Below, in pieces: positions 8,902-17,462 of a stretch of DNA of 64,000 bases. Position numbers and translations under genes: made by a program. This stretch comes from Candidatus Tenderia electrophaga (GTDB lineage Bacteria > Pseudomonadota > Gammaproteobacteria > Tenderiales > Tenderiaceae), in NCBI GenBank assembly GCA_001447805.1, contig CP013099.1, positions 496,001-560,000 of the forward strand. Reading direction: 5' to 3'. How positions within the stretch are numbered: the stretch's first letter is position 1; each line of letters begins with the position of its first letter. The notes below the pieces were generated by a model, which was not told the origin of the DNA, did no database searches, and was given only the letters and a program-made list of their open reading frames with translations.

Positions 8902-9669
8902 ATGTTTGAGTGGATCTACGAACCCCAGGCCTGGGTGGCGCTATTGACCCTGACCCTGCTGGAGATCGTGCTCGGCATCGACAATATCATCTTCATTTCC
9001 ATCCTGGTTAGCCGCCTGCCGGAAAAAGTGCGGCAGAAGGCGCGCACGATCGGCCTGTTCCTGGCCATGTTCACCCGCATCCTGCTGCTGTTGATGCTGG
9101 CCTGGATCATGCGCCTTACCGAACCCCTGTTCAGCATGTTTGACCACGAGATCTCCGGCCGCGATCTGATCCTGATCGGCGGCGGCCTGTTCCTGCTGGC
9201 CAAGAGCACCCTGGAGATCCACAGTTCCTTGGAGGGCGCGGAACAGGAGCACGCCGGCGCCAAGGCCGCGGCGGCCGGTTTCATCAGCGTGGTGATCCAG
9301 ATCGCCATTCTCGACATCGTCTTCTCGTTGGACTCGGTGATCACCGCCGTGGGCATGGCCGACCATGTGCCGGTGATGGTGCTGGCCATCGTCATCGCCA
9401 TTGTCGTGATGATGCTGGCGGCCAAGGCTATCGGCGAGTTTGTCGACCGCCATCCCACCATCAAAATGCTGGCGCTGAGCTTTCTGGTGTTGATCGGCGT
9501 AGCCTTGATCGGCGAGGGTTTGCAGATGCATATTCCCAAAGGCTATATCTATTTCGCCATGGCCTTTTCGCTGTCGGTGGAGATGCTCAACATGCGCCTG
9601 CGCGCCAAGCGGCGTGAAGCCGAACCGGTGGAGTTGCATAAGCGCTATCGTGCCGACGGTTCCGACTAA
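8902..9669 (+). CDS. TerC family integral membrane protein
   Basis: A 255-residue inner-membrane protein of the TerC/YgdQ family. It has about seven hydrophobic helices and the two conserved acidic helix motifs, LEIVLGIDNIIFI (about residues 20-33) and DIVFSLDSVITAVGMA (about 138-153). TerC relatives are linked to metal-ion (often manganese) export or to metalation of exported enzymes, but the role of this subfamily is not established. Start ATG 8902 has AAGGAG about seven bases upstream. It sits between two carbonic anhydrase genes, which makes a role in metal supply to exported metalloenzymes an attractive but untested idea. Confidence 0.88.
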   Translation: MFEWIYEPQAWVALLTLTLLEIVLGIDNIIFISILVSRLPEKVRQKARTIGLFLAMFTRILLLLMLAWIMRLTEPLFSMFDHEISGRDLILIGGGLFLLAKSTLEIHSSLEGAEQEHAGAKAAAAGFISVVIQIAILDIVFSLDSVITAVGMADHVPVMVLAIVIAIVVMMLAAKAIGEFVDRHPTIKMLALSFLVLIGVALIGEGLQMHIPKGYIYFAMAFSLSVEMLNMRLRAKRREAEPVELHKRYRADGSD

Positions 9670-9893
9670 CCGCATCGTGCTTCGCGCGCAGCCGTGGCTA
9701 TCCATGAACTGCGAACCGCCGAGCCGCCGTCGACGGGCCGGCGCAAGCGCGGGCGTGCATTATGAATGAAAGAAAAAAGACTAGGCCACGACGACTTTGT
9801 CATATTAAGATAGGTGCGCTTTTTGTATTGGGGTTTTCTGATAAGAGCAATTTATAAATCAATTCTTTAGCAGAAAAAGGGAGTAGGAAAAAA

Positions 9894-10742
9894 ATGAAAT
9901 TAGGGATTTATAGTCAATGTTTAGCCGCTCTGGCATTGGGGATCGTATCTGCAATCGCAGTCGCCAGCGATAACGGCCATGGTAAAGGGCATGACGAGTC
10001 GGGCGCGGCCTGTAGCGGATTCGGTCCACAGACACCGCGTGATATCGACAGCGCCGCCGGTGAAAACAAGCGCGTTTTTGGCATGGCGCCGCCTTCATCT
10101 CAGATGAACCTGTGCAACATCCACTTTCACAAGAACGCCGAGCATAAAGCCAACGCGTTCAACATCTATGCCGGTGAGGGTGACGGTCATGGCTATAACA
10201 GTGGTTATCAGTGTCGTATCAGCAAGACGCTGAGCAAGGCCGAGCTGGCGCCCACCCAGGAAAAGATCTGCGACAGTGAGCACGGCGATCTGAAGCCGGG
10301 CGATACCATCGAGGTGCACTGGGTGCACACCTCGGCCGATGTGAAACCCGGCGCGACTCTGGGCTCATGTCTGCACGAGGCCACCGGTAATCCGGCGCTG
10401 CGCGTCGAGACGCAGGTCTTTACCTTGGTCAATGACCCGAACGCGCTGAACTTCAACGACCTGGATTACGATGGCGACGTGGTCAACGGTTACCACCAGG
10501 CCAAGGCGCTGCCGACGGGTAGCGGCACACCGGTTGAATTCCTGGGGTCGACTACCGGTCCCAAATATTCCGGCCAGAAATGTTCACCGTTTCAAGTGAC
10601 CTGGAGCGTTCGTCCGCAGTGTGCCAAGGTCGATATCAACTCGGTCGGTGAATGGTGCAAGGGCAACGCCTTTGATGAAGACCATGCCCATGGCGTACGC
10701 AAACTGGTGGTCAATCCGAAGTTATTGTCGACCATCGAGTAA
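9894..10742 (+). CDS. Delta-class carbonic anhydrase, exported
   Basis: A 282-residue protein with a signal peptide (about 1-24). It carries the zinc-site motif CNIHFHKNAEH, with H77, H79 and H84, and further cysteines suited to disulfide bonds (GYQC, GSCLHEATG, KCSPF, PQC, EWC). The histidine motif and layout match proteins annotated as delta-class carbonic anhydrase, first known from marine diatoms and found in some bacteria. The predicted activity is CO2 hydration in the periplasm. TAGGA lies five bases before the ATG. Upstream, TTGGGG (9828-9833) and TTTATA (9851-9856), 17 bases apart, form a possible promoter. A strong terminator follows. Confidence 0.75.
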   Translation: MKLGIYSQCLAALALGIVSAIAVASDNGHGKGHDESGAACSGFGPQTPRDIDSAAGENKRVFGMAPPSSQMNLCNIHFHKNAEHKANAFNIYAGEGDGHGYNSGYQCRISKTLSKAELAPTQEKICDSEHGDLKPGDTIEVHWVHTSADVKPGATLGSCLHEATGNPALRVETQVFTLVNDPNALNFNDLDYDGDVVNGYHQAKALPTGSGTPVEFLGSTTGPKYSGQKCSPFQVTWSVRPQCAKVDINSVGEWCKGNAFDEDHAHGVRKLVVNPKLLSTIE

Positions 10743-10769
10743 GCGACACAGATAAGCCCTGGTTTGATC

Positions 10770-10813
10770 AAAACAGCCGTCCCGGTGGTGCCGGGGCGGC
10801 CGTTTTGTTTTTG
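10770..10813. terminator. Bidirectional terminator between the delta carbonic anhydrase gene and hslO
   Basis: A 16-base left arm (10770-10785) pairs with 10791-10806 with two mismatches over a five-base loop. An A-run lies on the left and a T-run on the right, so it can serve both convergent genes. Confidence 0.8.
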
Positions 10814-10821
10814 ATGGGAGG

Positions 10822-11691
10822 TTAATGCGAGCGACGGCTCCCCGGCGTCGGCGTCCCGCCGGCGAACAACTCCTCGGCGTCGATGGCGTCGAACAGATAG
10901 TGCTGATTACAAAATTCGCAGCCGACTGAGACCTTACCCTCTTCCTTGAGAATATCGCGCACTTCATCCGCCCCCAGGGCGCGCAGCATGTCGGCCACCT
11001 TGTCGCGCGAACAACTGCAGCGGAAGCTGACCGGCTCCGCTTCGAACAGGCGTACCTGCTCTTCGTGAAACAGGCGATACAGTACCTCGGCGGTGGACAG
11101 GCTGAGCATCTCCTGACTGGTCAGGGTGGCGCCCAGGGTCTCGATGCGATTCCAGGTGTCGGCATCGGGTTCGCGCCCCGGCAGGTGTTGCAGCAGCATG
11201 CCGACGGCCTGTTGCGGGTCGGCCGCCAGCCAGAGATGGGTCTGGAGCTGCTCCGATTGTTTGAAATAGTGTTCCAGGGTGCGCGCCAGCGAGCCGCCGC
11301 TGAGACTGACGATCCCTTGGTAGCGCGCGTCGTTGCGGTTGTCGATGGTGATGGTCATACGCCCGGCGCCGTACAGATCGCCCGGCACCGCCGCCAGTTC
11401 CGCGCCCCGCCAGCGCGCCAGGCCACGGAGGTGGCGCGCGTGGTTGCATTGCGCCACCAGCATCTGGATCGCCCCTTGGGACTGGGTCTGCATGATCAGC
11501 GCGCCGTCGAATTTGATGCTGGCGCTGAGCAGGGCGCTGGCGGCCAGGGCCTGGCCCAGTTCCTGGCCCACTGCGTCGGGGTAGTCATAGCGTTCCAGGG
11601 CGGTCTGGTAGCTGTTGCCGAGATGGACGAAGATGCCGCGCACGTTGCTGTTGTCGAATACAAAGCGCTGCAGGGTATCTTTGTTACGCAT
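10822..11691 (-). CDS. hslO: Hsp33 redox-activated chaperonin
   Basis: A 289-residue cytosolic holdase chaperone switched on by oxidation. The C-terminal zinc centre is intact: CSC near residue 225 and CEFC near residue 258, the CXC...CXXC pattern whose disulfide formation activates Hsp33. The N-terminal part (LQRFVFDNSNVRGIFV) is the usual Hsp33 start. Length matches the family (about 290). A two-gene SDR-Rieske operon lies upstream on the same strand with about 50 bases between. Confidence 0.95.
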   Translation of the reverse strand: MRNKDTLQRFVFDNSNVRGIFVHLGNSYQTALERYDYPDAVGQELGQALAASALLSASIKFDGALIMQTQSQGAIQMLVAQCNHARHLRGLARWRGAELAAVPGDLYGAGRMTITIDNRNDARYQGIVSLSGGSLARTLEHYFKQSEQLQTHLWLAADPQQAVGMLLQHLPGREPDADTWNRIETLGATLTSQEMLSLSTAEVLYRLFHEEQVRLFEAEPVSFRCSCSRDKVADMLRALGADEVRDILKEEGKVSVGCEFCNQHYLFDAIDAEELFAGGTPTPGSRRSH

Positions 11692-11743
11692 GAGAGATTA
11701 CCGGGCTGTTGATCGGGGGGCGCAAGTATACAACAGGGCCGGC

Positions 11744-12073
11744 TCAGGGGTCGTAATCCACCAGGATGCGGTCCTTGGTGATTTTGACGGGCAGGGCGCT
11801 GAGGGCGTCGCCCTGGCAGGGGCCGGCCACACAATAGCCGTCATCCAGACGGAACAGGGCGCCGTGCAGGCTGCAGAGAATGTGTTGCCGCTGCGGGTCG
11901 AGGAATTGGTCCGGCTGCCAGTTGAGCGGTGCGCCGGTATGGGGGCAGCGGTTGAGATAGGCGCTGACGCCCTGTGCATGGCGCACCACGAAGGCGCCGG
12001 GGAGGGCCGGATCACGGCTCTCGATCTCCAGGCTGGCGGGGCAGGCGAATTGTTCCAGGCGCAGGCGGATCAT
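11744..12073 (-). CDS. Rieske [2Fe-2S] family small protein
   Basis: A 109-residue soluble Rieske-type protein. The two cluster motifs are CPHTG (about residues 42-46) and CSLHG (about 64-68), giving two cysteine and two histidine ligands. It resembles NirD-like stand-alone Rieske ferredoxins, which pass electrons to oxygenases or reductases. The ATG at 12073 overlaps the stop of the upstream SDR gene (ATGA), so the pair is translationally coupled. Its redox partner is unknown. The flavin ferredoxin reductase at 13018 is close but divergently transcribed. Confidence 0.88.
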   Translation of the reverse strand: MIRLRLEQFACPASLEIESRDPALPGAFVVRHAQGVSAYLNRCPHTGAPLNWQPDQFLDPQRQHILCSLHGALFRLDDGYCVAGPCQGDALSALPVKITKDRILVDYDP

Positions 12074-12933
12074 GACTCCGCCAAACAGGCGGCCAGGCCT
12101 TGCTCCAGCCGGGGGTAGCGCAGCTCCACATCCAGCTCGCGGTGCAGCTTGCTGGTGTCCATGCGTCTTGATTCGCGCAGATACGACAGCATGGTTGGCG
12201 AGAATTCGGCCTCAGCCTGTTGCCAGTCGATCTCCCGCGGCCGCGGGAGGCCGGCATGCTCGGCCACGGCGATGAAGTAGTCGGACATGGTGCTGGCCTG
12301 GTCGTCGCAGACGTTGTAGATAGGGCGCATCCCCGGCGCCGCCGCGGCTGCCTGGCAGATATGCGCCAGATCGTCGGCGTGGATGCGGTTGGTGGGCGGT
12401 GCCAGGTCGCGGCGCAGCACCGGCAGGCCCTGGCGCAGGCGTTCCAGCGGCAGGCGGCCGGGGCCGTAGATGCCGCCCACGCGCAGGATGACGCAGGGGA
12501 CGTCATATCGCTTTGCCCAGGTCTGCAGGGCCAGTTCCGCCGCCAGGCGCCGTTGGGCGCGGGGCGTGTCCGGTTGCGGCGCTGTCGCCTCCGTCACCCA
12601 GGCGCCCCGGCGATCCCCGTAAACGCCGCTGGTGCTGATGTAGATGATACGCCGGGGCAGCGCCGCGCCGGAGACGGCGCCGAGAAAATTCTCCAGGCGT
12701 GTGTCCCGCTCACCCTCGGCCGGCGGCGGGGCGAAGTAATAGATCACGGCCGCTTGAGTGGGCAGATCGGCCAGCGTCTGCGGGCGATCGAGATCGGCCC
12801 TGAGCGGTGTGATTGCGCTGTCCGCGACATCCACATTGCGCCCCAGGGCAAACACCTCGGCATCTGTCTGAAGCCAGCGCTGCGCCACGCGTTGGCCGAT
12901 ATCGCCGTAACCGACAATAAATACTCTATTCAG
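12070..12933 (-). CDS. NAD-binding SDR/epimerase family protein, YeeZ-like, apparent CTG start
   Basis: A 287-residue atypical SDR like E. coli YeeZ. If translation began at the first standard start codon (GTG 12888), the protein would lack its NAD-binding loop. Fifteen codons upstream, CTG at 12933-12931 opens the same frame and adds LNRVFIVGYGDIGQR with the glycine motif GYGDIG. GGGAG sits seven bases before this CTG, and an in-frame TGA lies four codons before it, so CTG is the best start. Further family motifs are YISTSGVYG and VILRVGGIYGPGR. The substrate is unknown. It overlaps the downstream Rieske gene by four bases. Confidence 0.8.
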   Translation of the reverse strand: MNRVFIVGYGDIGQRVAQRWLQTDAEVFALGRNVDVADSAITPLRADLDRPQTLADLPTQAAVIYYFAPPPAEGERDTRLENFLGAVSGAALPRRIIYISTSGVYGDRRGAWVTEATAPQPDTPRAQRRLAAELALQTWAKRYDVPCVILRVGGIYGPGRLPLERLRQGLPVLRRDLAPPTNRIHADDLAHICQAAAAAPGMRPIYNVCDDQASTMSDYFIAVAEHAGLPRPREIDWQQAEAEFSPTMLSYLRESRRMDTSKLHRELDVELRYPRLEQGLAACLAES

Positions 12934-13017
12934 GGTTTTGCTCCCGCTTCAAATATTGGAGAATCTACACTCTTGGCACGATTGAGATGTTGAGTGACAG
13001 CTTACTAGGAATTACCC

Positions 13018-14028
13018 ATGAGTTTCAAAGTCAGACTAGAGCCGAGCGGTAACGCGTTCACCGTGGCACAGAACGAAGTGATATTGGATGCCGCCATCCG
13101 TCACGGACTGTCGTTGCAGTACGGTTGCCGCAACGGTGTCTGCGGTGCCTGCAAGGCCAAAGTCGTGGAGGGCGAGATCCGTTATGATAACGGCCTGCCC
13201 GCCGCCCTTAACGAGGCCGAGGACGCCGTGGGTCAGGTGTTGTTGTGTTCGGCCAAGGCCGTCACCGATCTGGTGATTGAGGCCCATGAGATCGGCAGCG
13301 GCAGCGAGGTGCCGGTACGCAAGATGCCGGCGCGGGTGGTAAAACTGGAGCGCCTGGCCACCGACGTGATGCGTCTGTATCTCAAGCTGCCGGATAGCGA
13401 GCGGCTCCAATTTTTGGCCGGGCAGTATCTCGACATCCTGTTGCCGGACGGTCGGCGGCGCAGTTTTTCCATGGCCAATCCGCCCCATGACGACGCCCTG
13501 ATCGAACTCCACGTGCGGCTGATCGAAGGTGGCGAGTTCACCGCGCATGTCTTCAATCGCATGCAGGAGAAGGACATCCTGCGCATCGAGGGACCCTACG
13601 GCAGCTTCACCCTGCAGGAGGACTCGCAGCGCCCCATGATCTTTATCGCCGGCGGCACCGGTCTGGCGCCCATCAAGGCCATCATCGAGCACGCCTTGCA
13701 GGAGGGCGTGACGCGCCCCATGCACATTTACTGGGGCGTGCGCGCCCCGGCCGATTTGTATCTCGCCGATCTGCCCCGGGCCTGGGCGCAACACGCCAAT
13801 ATCCGCTATACGCCGGTGTTATCCGAGCCCCGGCCGGAAGATAACTGGCCGGGCCGCCGCGGGCTGGTGCACGATGCGGTATTGCAGGATTTCGACGATC
13901 TGTTCAACTACGACGTCTACGCCAGCGGTCCGCCGGCCATGGTGGAGGCGGTGCGCCAGGGCGTCATTCTCAAGGGGCTGGCTTCACAGCACTTCTTTTT
14001 CGACAGTTTTGATTTTGCCGAGGTGTAG
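13018..14028 (+). CDS. Ferredoxin-type FAD/NAD(P)H oxidoreductase (CDP-6-deoxyglucoseen reductase-like)
   Basis: A 336-residue electron-transfer protein with an N-terminal plant-type [2Fe-2S] ferredoxin domain (about 1-90) carrying CRNGVCGAC and a fourth cysteine in LLCSAK. A flavin domain follows (about 100-200; RSFSMAN), then an NAD(P)H domain with GGTGLAPIKAI and a CG-type end (ASGPPAMVEAV). This layout matches AscD/Fre-like reductases; a similar gene lies near ubiD and rho in Pseudomonas. Electron acceptor unknown. The start ATG follows AGGAATTACCC. A GC-rich hairpin with a T-run begins at the stop codon. Confidence 0.88.
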   Translation: MSFKVRLEPSGNAFTVAQNEVILDAAIRHGLSLQYGCRNGVCGACKAKVVEGEIRYDNGLPAALNEAEDAVGQVLLCSAKAVTDLVIEAHEIGSGSEVPVRKMPARVVKLERLATDVMRLYLKLPDSERLQFLAGQYLDILLPDGRRRSFSMANPPHDDALIELHVRLIEGGEFTAHVFNRMQEKDILRIEGPYGSFTLQEDSQRPMIFIAGGTGLAPIKAIIEHALQEGVTRPMHIYWGVRAPADLYLADLPRAWAQHANIRYTPVLSEPRPEDNWPGRRGLVHDAVLQDFDDLFNYDVYASGPPAMVEAVRQGVILKGLASQHFFFDSFDFAEV

Positions 14029-14056
14029 GGCGCGCATCGCGCGCCCTGACTTTTTC
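14028..14056 (+). terminator. Terminator after the ferredoxin reductase gene
   Basis: GGGCGCGC (14028-14035) pairs perfectly with GCGCGCCC (14039-14046) over a three-base loop, and TTTTT follows at 14051-14055. The hairpin starts within the stop codon. Confidence 0.6.
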
Positions 14057-14072
14057 GGGCACATAAACGGAC

Positions 14073-15347
14073 TCAGGCCGGATGGGTCGCCGAGGTCAGG
14101 CGCGGCGATCCGGGTTCCGCTGGCCGTGCCAGTTGCACCAGGCCGGTCTTCAGCTCCGGCTGTATAAAACTGTCCGAACTGAGCGCCAGGCCGCGGCGAT
14201 AGCATTCCAGGGCCTGAGGCTGTTCGTCGAGGAAGGCCAGCAGGTTGCCCAGTTCCTGATAGGTCTCGGCATTGGGGGTGATCCTGAGGCTGGTCTCCAG
14301 GTATTCGCGCGCCGTTTCCCATTGATGTGAACGCAGAGCCAGGCGCCCCAGGCTCAGCAGCAGGACGGGGTTTTCCGGGTGTTTCTTGAGCCAGTTGCGG
14401 CCGCGCGCCAGGTGGATTTCGGCATCACCGCCCAGCAGGCCGTAGATATAGACCAGGGCGTCGCTCCACTGCTTATTGAGCCGGCGATAGAGGACTTCCT
14501 CTGCCGCATCACCCTGACCGAAATTGATCATGCCGATGCTGAAGTCGGCGATGATGTCTTCCTTATTACGCAGATCCTTGGGCATTTTGCGCCACAGCGC
14601 CCGCAAGGCCTCGGCGTCCTTGTGCCGGGCGGTGTGTTTGATCAGGCCCGCATAGGCGAGGTGCTCGAGCTTGTAATAATCATACTGGGGCAGTACGTTT
14701 TGGTGCTTGAGCTCGGGCAACAGCTGCGTCAGCCGGGGCCAATCACAGGCGTCGGTGTAGAGTCGCGCCAGCAACTTGAGCACGGCCGGGTCTTTATGCT
14801 GACTGTTGGGCAGGCGATTCAGGGTGCCAATGGCCTGGTCGGCGTGGCCGAAGTCGGCCTGGATCTGGGCCTGGGCCACGCTCAGGGCCAGGGCCTCTTT
14901 GGGCGTGCTCTGCTGCGCCCGCCGGATGTAGCCGTCGCGACGTGATTCCACCCCCTGCCCCTGGGCGGCGCGGGCCGCGGCCATATAGGCCAGTGGTGCC
15001 AGCTCCTGGTGCCGGGCGCTCTTGAGCAGCAGCTTCTCGGCCTCTTGCCAGCGTCCCAGATTGAGCTTCATCATGCCCTTTTGCAACTGCCTGCGGCCGA
15101 CTTGCGCGCCGTGCATGCGGCGCCAACGGCGCAGCCGCTTGGGCAGCAGACCGGTGGCGATGAGCAGGCGGAACAGAGCGTAGAGGGCGATGAAGCCAAG
15201 CACGAGGACGACGGCGAACAGGGTGAAACTGGTCTCCACGGTCCAGTCGCGAAACGAGATCATGATGTAACCCGGGTCCTGCATGGCGAACACCGCCACG
15301 ACGGCGGCGGCGATCAAGACGATAATGGTGGCGATGACGAGTTTCAT
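14073..15347 (-). CDS. hemY: HemY-like TPR membrane protein
   Basis: A 424-residue inner-membrane protein with two N-terminal helices (about 1-20 and 40-62) and a long tetratricopeptide-type helical domain (about 85-410). This is the HemY_N/TPR family encoded downstream of hemX in many gammaproteobacteria. It is linked to heme synthesis by gene order, but its molecular role is unclear. It is distinct from the Bacillus protoporphyrinogen oxidase that is also called HemY. The ATG overlaps the hemX stop (ATGA at 15344-15347). It is last in the hemC-hemD-hemX-hemY run. Confidence 0.9.
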   Translation of the reverse strand: MKLVIATIIVLIAAAVVAVFAMQDPGYIMISFRDWTVETSFTLFAVVLVLGFIALYALFRLLIATGLLPKRLRRWRRMHGAQVGRRQLQKGMMKLNLGRWQEAEKLLLKSARHQELAPLAYMAAARAAQGQGVESRRDGYIRRAQQSTPKEALALSVAQAQIQADFGHADQAIGTLNRLPNSQHKDPAVLKLLARLYTDACDWPRLTQLLPELKHQNVLPQYDYYKLEHLAYAGLIKHTARHKDAEALRALWRKMPKDLRNKEDIIADFSIGMINFGQGDAAEEVLYRRLNKQWSDALVYIYGLLGGDAEIHLARGRNWLKKHPENPVLLLSLGRLALRSHQWETAREYLETSLRITPNAETYQELGNLLAFLDEQPQALECYRRGLALSSDSFIQPELKTGLVQLARPAEPGSPRLTSATHPA

Positions 15348-16567
15348 GATTCGCTCACCTCCTCGCCGGCGGCGCTTTGTCCTTGTTCACGCCAGTCTTT
15401 CAAGGCGCGCAAGGCCGCCGAGACGTCGGGCAGCTCGGGCTGCAGTTCCAGCGCCTCATAGGACGACAATGTGGTGATCATGTTGCCGGTGCTCGGGGCG
15501 GCGCTGTTGAAATAGCGCTGCAGCCACTGCCTGGCCGTCTCCAGGCTGGTGCGGAAGCTCTGAGTATCGCGCTGCATGAGCGCCAGGCGCGCCGCCTCCA
15601 ATTTCAGACGCAGATTCTGTTGCAGAAAGAAGCGTTGGCCCGGCGGCAGCAGGGCGGTGTCGGCGGCGCTGTTGCGGCGCACGCTGACCAGTCCCTTGAG
15701 GTCGCTCCAGATCTTGCTGAAGAAGCCGCCGACGCCGCTCACTTGCGCCTGCTCGGTCTGCGCGGCCGAGCTTGGCGCGTCGTCTGCCTCTTCATGGCGC
15801 AGCGGCAGCCCGTCGACCTCGTCTTCCAGCTCGGCCAAGGTCAAGGCGATGGCGCTGATATCGGGCGCGGCGACATTGCGCAGGGCGATGATGTCGTCAG
15901 TGATGGTCTTGCGTACCTTCAGCAGGGCCGGGTCGTCCGCGTCGCTGAGGCGTTGATTGGCGGCCTCCAAGGCCGCCGCCGCGGCCGCCGCGTTATGGTT
16001 CAGCTGTGCCTGATGATGGGCGATGTTGATCAGGTGGCGGGCCTCGGCCACCAGCAGGTCGTCGTTGTTACCGCTCTTGAGGGCCTGCCGGAGCGTGTCC
16101 AGCGACTGCTGCAGGGCGCTGTCGTTTTCGCGCAGCTCGTCCAGACTGCGGTTGAGTTTGCCCTCCAGGCCGCCGAGCTTGTCGGCCAGGCTGTCGAGAC
16201 GGCCCTGTGTGGATTGGCTGGTCTCGCGCACCTGCTTCGCCAGGGTGCGGATGGATTCGGTCCCGGATTCGAGTTCGCCGATGCGTGTCTGGCTGGTGTC
16301 GATACGCTGTCCCAGCGCGGCCTGTTGGGCGCCGATCTCCTGCAGGCTGATATAGCCGGCGACGAAGGCGCCGATCGCGACGATCAGGGCGACGAAGGCG
16401 ATGAAGCCGATAAAGCCTCTACCCGTGCCTTGGTCGTCCTGCTCTGTCGCGCCTTGAGTCTCGGCGTCCGCCGGCGTTGTGCTATGCGTTGCCTCGTCGC
16501 CGCGGGTGTTTGCGTCCTGGTCCGTGTCCTTGGTGTCGGTGTCGTTGTTTTTCTGTGCTTCAGGCAT
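15344..16567 (-). CDS. hemX: HemX family protein
   Basis: A 407-residue membrane-anchored protein with an acidic, T/D/N-rich cytoplasmic N-terminus (about 1-45), one transmembrane helix (about 50-72), a coiled coil (about 80-165) and a helical C-terminal domain. It is often annotated as a uroporphyrinogen-III C-methyltransferase, but no SAM-binding motif is seen, in keeping with other HemX proteins. ATG 16567 is preferred over the adjacent GTG 16570 because AGGA lies seven bases before it. It probably acts with HemY near the tetrapyrrole pathway; mechanism unknown. Confidence 0.88.
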   Translation of the reverse strand: MPEAQKNNDTDTKDTDQDANTRGDEATHSTTPADAETQGATEQDDQGTGRGFIGFIAFVALIVAIGAFVAGYISLQEIGAQQAALGQRIDTSQTRIGELESGTESIRTLAKQVRETSQSTQGRLDSLADKLGGLEGKLNRSLDELRENDSALQQSLDTLRQALKSGNNDDLLVAEARHLINIAHHQAQLNHNAAAAAAALEAANQRLSDADDPALLKVRKTITDDIIALRNVAAPDISAIALTLAELEDEVDGLPLRHEEADDAPSSAAQTEQAQVSGVGGFFSKIWSDLKGLVSVRRNSAADTALLPPGQRFFLQQNLRLKLEAARLALMQRDTQSFRTSLETARQWLQRYFNSAAPSTGNMITTLSSYEALELQPELPDVSAALRALKDWREQGQSAAGEEVSES

Positions 16568-16586
16568 CACGCTGTCCTCAAAGTCA

Positions 16587-17375
16587 TCAGTGGTTGTTGT
16601 CTCTGCGCCAGGCCGTCATGGCCTCGACCAATCCTTGTTCATTGCCGTGCGCCGCGACGATGGCCGGATGTTGGAATCCCAGGCGCACGGCCAGGTCCGC
16701 GGCGCGCTCACCAATGACCACCAGCTGTCGCTGTAGCAGCCACTCACGCTGTGAGCGCGCGGCCATGTCGTAAAGATTTTGCAGGGTCTCGTTGCTGGTG
16801 GCGGTGATCACATCGGGCGGCGGATCGTGGGCCATCAAGCGGCGCAGGTCGCCGCCGGGGCGGACGCGCCGATAGACCTCGGCATATTCAACCGCGGCGC
16901 CCCGTTGGCTTAATGTCTGTGCCAGCAATTCCCGTCCCCCCTGGCCGCGAAAGATGATAATACGGCGGCCGTTGAGTTGTTGTAATTTTCCTGTTGCCAG
17001 CAGCGCCTCGCTGTTCCAACCCTGTGCCGGGCTGATCACGGGGCGCCGCCAGTGTCGTTCGACGGCGCGGCGGGTGCTGTCGCCGACCGCGGCCAATTGC
17101 AGCGCGGCGGGCAGCGTATCACCGATCAGTCGCGCGGCCCCCTCGACCGCATTGGCGCTGATAAAGATCGCCATGTCAAACTGATTGAGCCGGCTCGGCA
17201 GCGTGGCCAATTGTTGTTGTGATTCCGGTGCGCGGATCTCAATGGCAGGAAAGGCGATGCTCGTCCCGCCATGGGCCTCAATCAGGCGGCAGAGTGAAAC
17301 TGCCTGCGCCGCCGGCCGCGTCACCGCCACTGTAATGCCGGCTAGGGCCTGCGAATCAGTCATGCCCGAAGTCAT
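16587..17375 (-). CDS. hemD: Uroporphyrinogen-III synthase
   Basis: A 262-residue enzyme that cyclises hydroxymethylbilane to uroporphyrinogen III, inverting ring D. It begins with the usual TVAVTRPAAQA strand and has the two-domain pattern with FISANAVEGAARL in the first half and DVITATSNETLQNLYDM in the second. ATG 17375 gives the longest form; an ATG four codons later (17363) is equally possible. It lies between hemC (87 bases upstream) and hemX (about 20 bases downstream). Confidence 0.92.
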   Translation of the reverse strand: MTSGMTDSQALAGITVAVTRPAAQAVSLCRLIEAHGGTSIAFPAIEIRAPESQQQLATLPSRLNQFDMAIFISANAVEGAARLIGDTLPAALQLAAVGDSTRRAVERHWRRPVISPAQGWNSEALLATGKLQQLNGRRIIIFRGQGGRELLAQTLSQRGAAVEYAEVYRRVRPGGDLRRLMAHDPPPDVITATSNETLQNLYDMAARSQREWLLQRQLVVIGERAADLAVRLGFQHPAIVAAHGNEQGLVEAMTAWRRDNNH

Positions 17376-17462
17376 GCCCAGAGGCCGCCTTGCCGGACCG
17401 GCGCGGCTGCTGTCGATACCGAGGCTTTGATCCTAGCATCATTTTCCACCGCCATGCCACGG

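Noticed and set aside
12971-12990. TGGCACG near the start of the ferredoxin reductase gene, as a sigma-54 promoter
   Set aside because: The -24-like half is good but no GC-containing -12 element follows at the required spacing.
13018-14028. Vanillate or benzoate dioxygenase reductase paired with the nearby Rieske protein
   Set aside because: The Rieske gene is small, lacks an oxygenase catalytic domain and is on the other strand in a different operon, so a shared oxygenase system is not supported.
15377-16717. 446-codon plus-strand frame opposite hemX
   Set aside because: Antisense of a gene in the conserved hemC-hemD-hemX-hemY order; low-complexity product.
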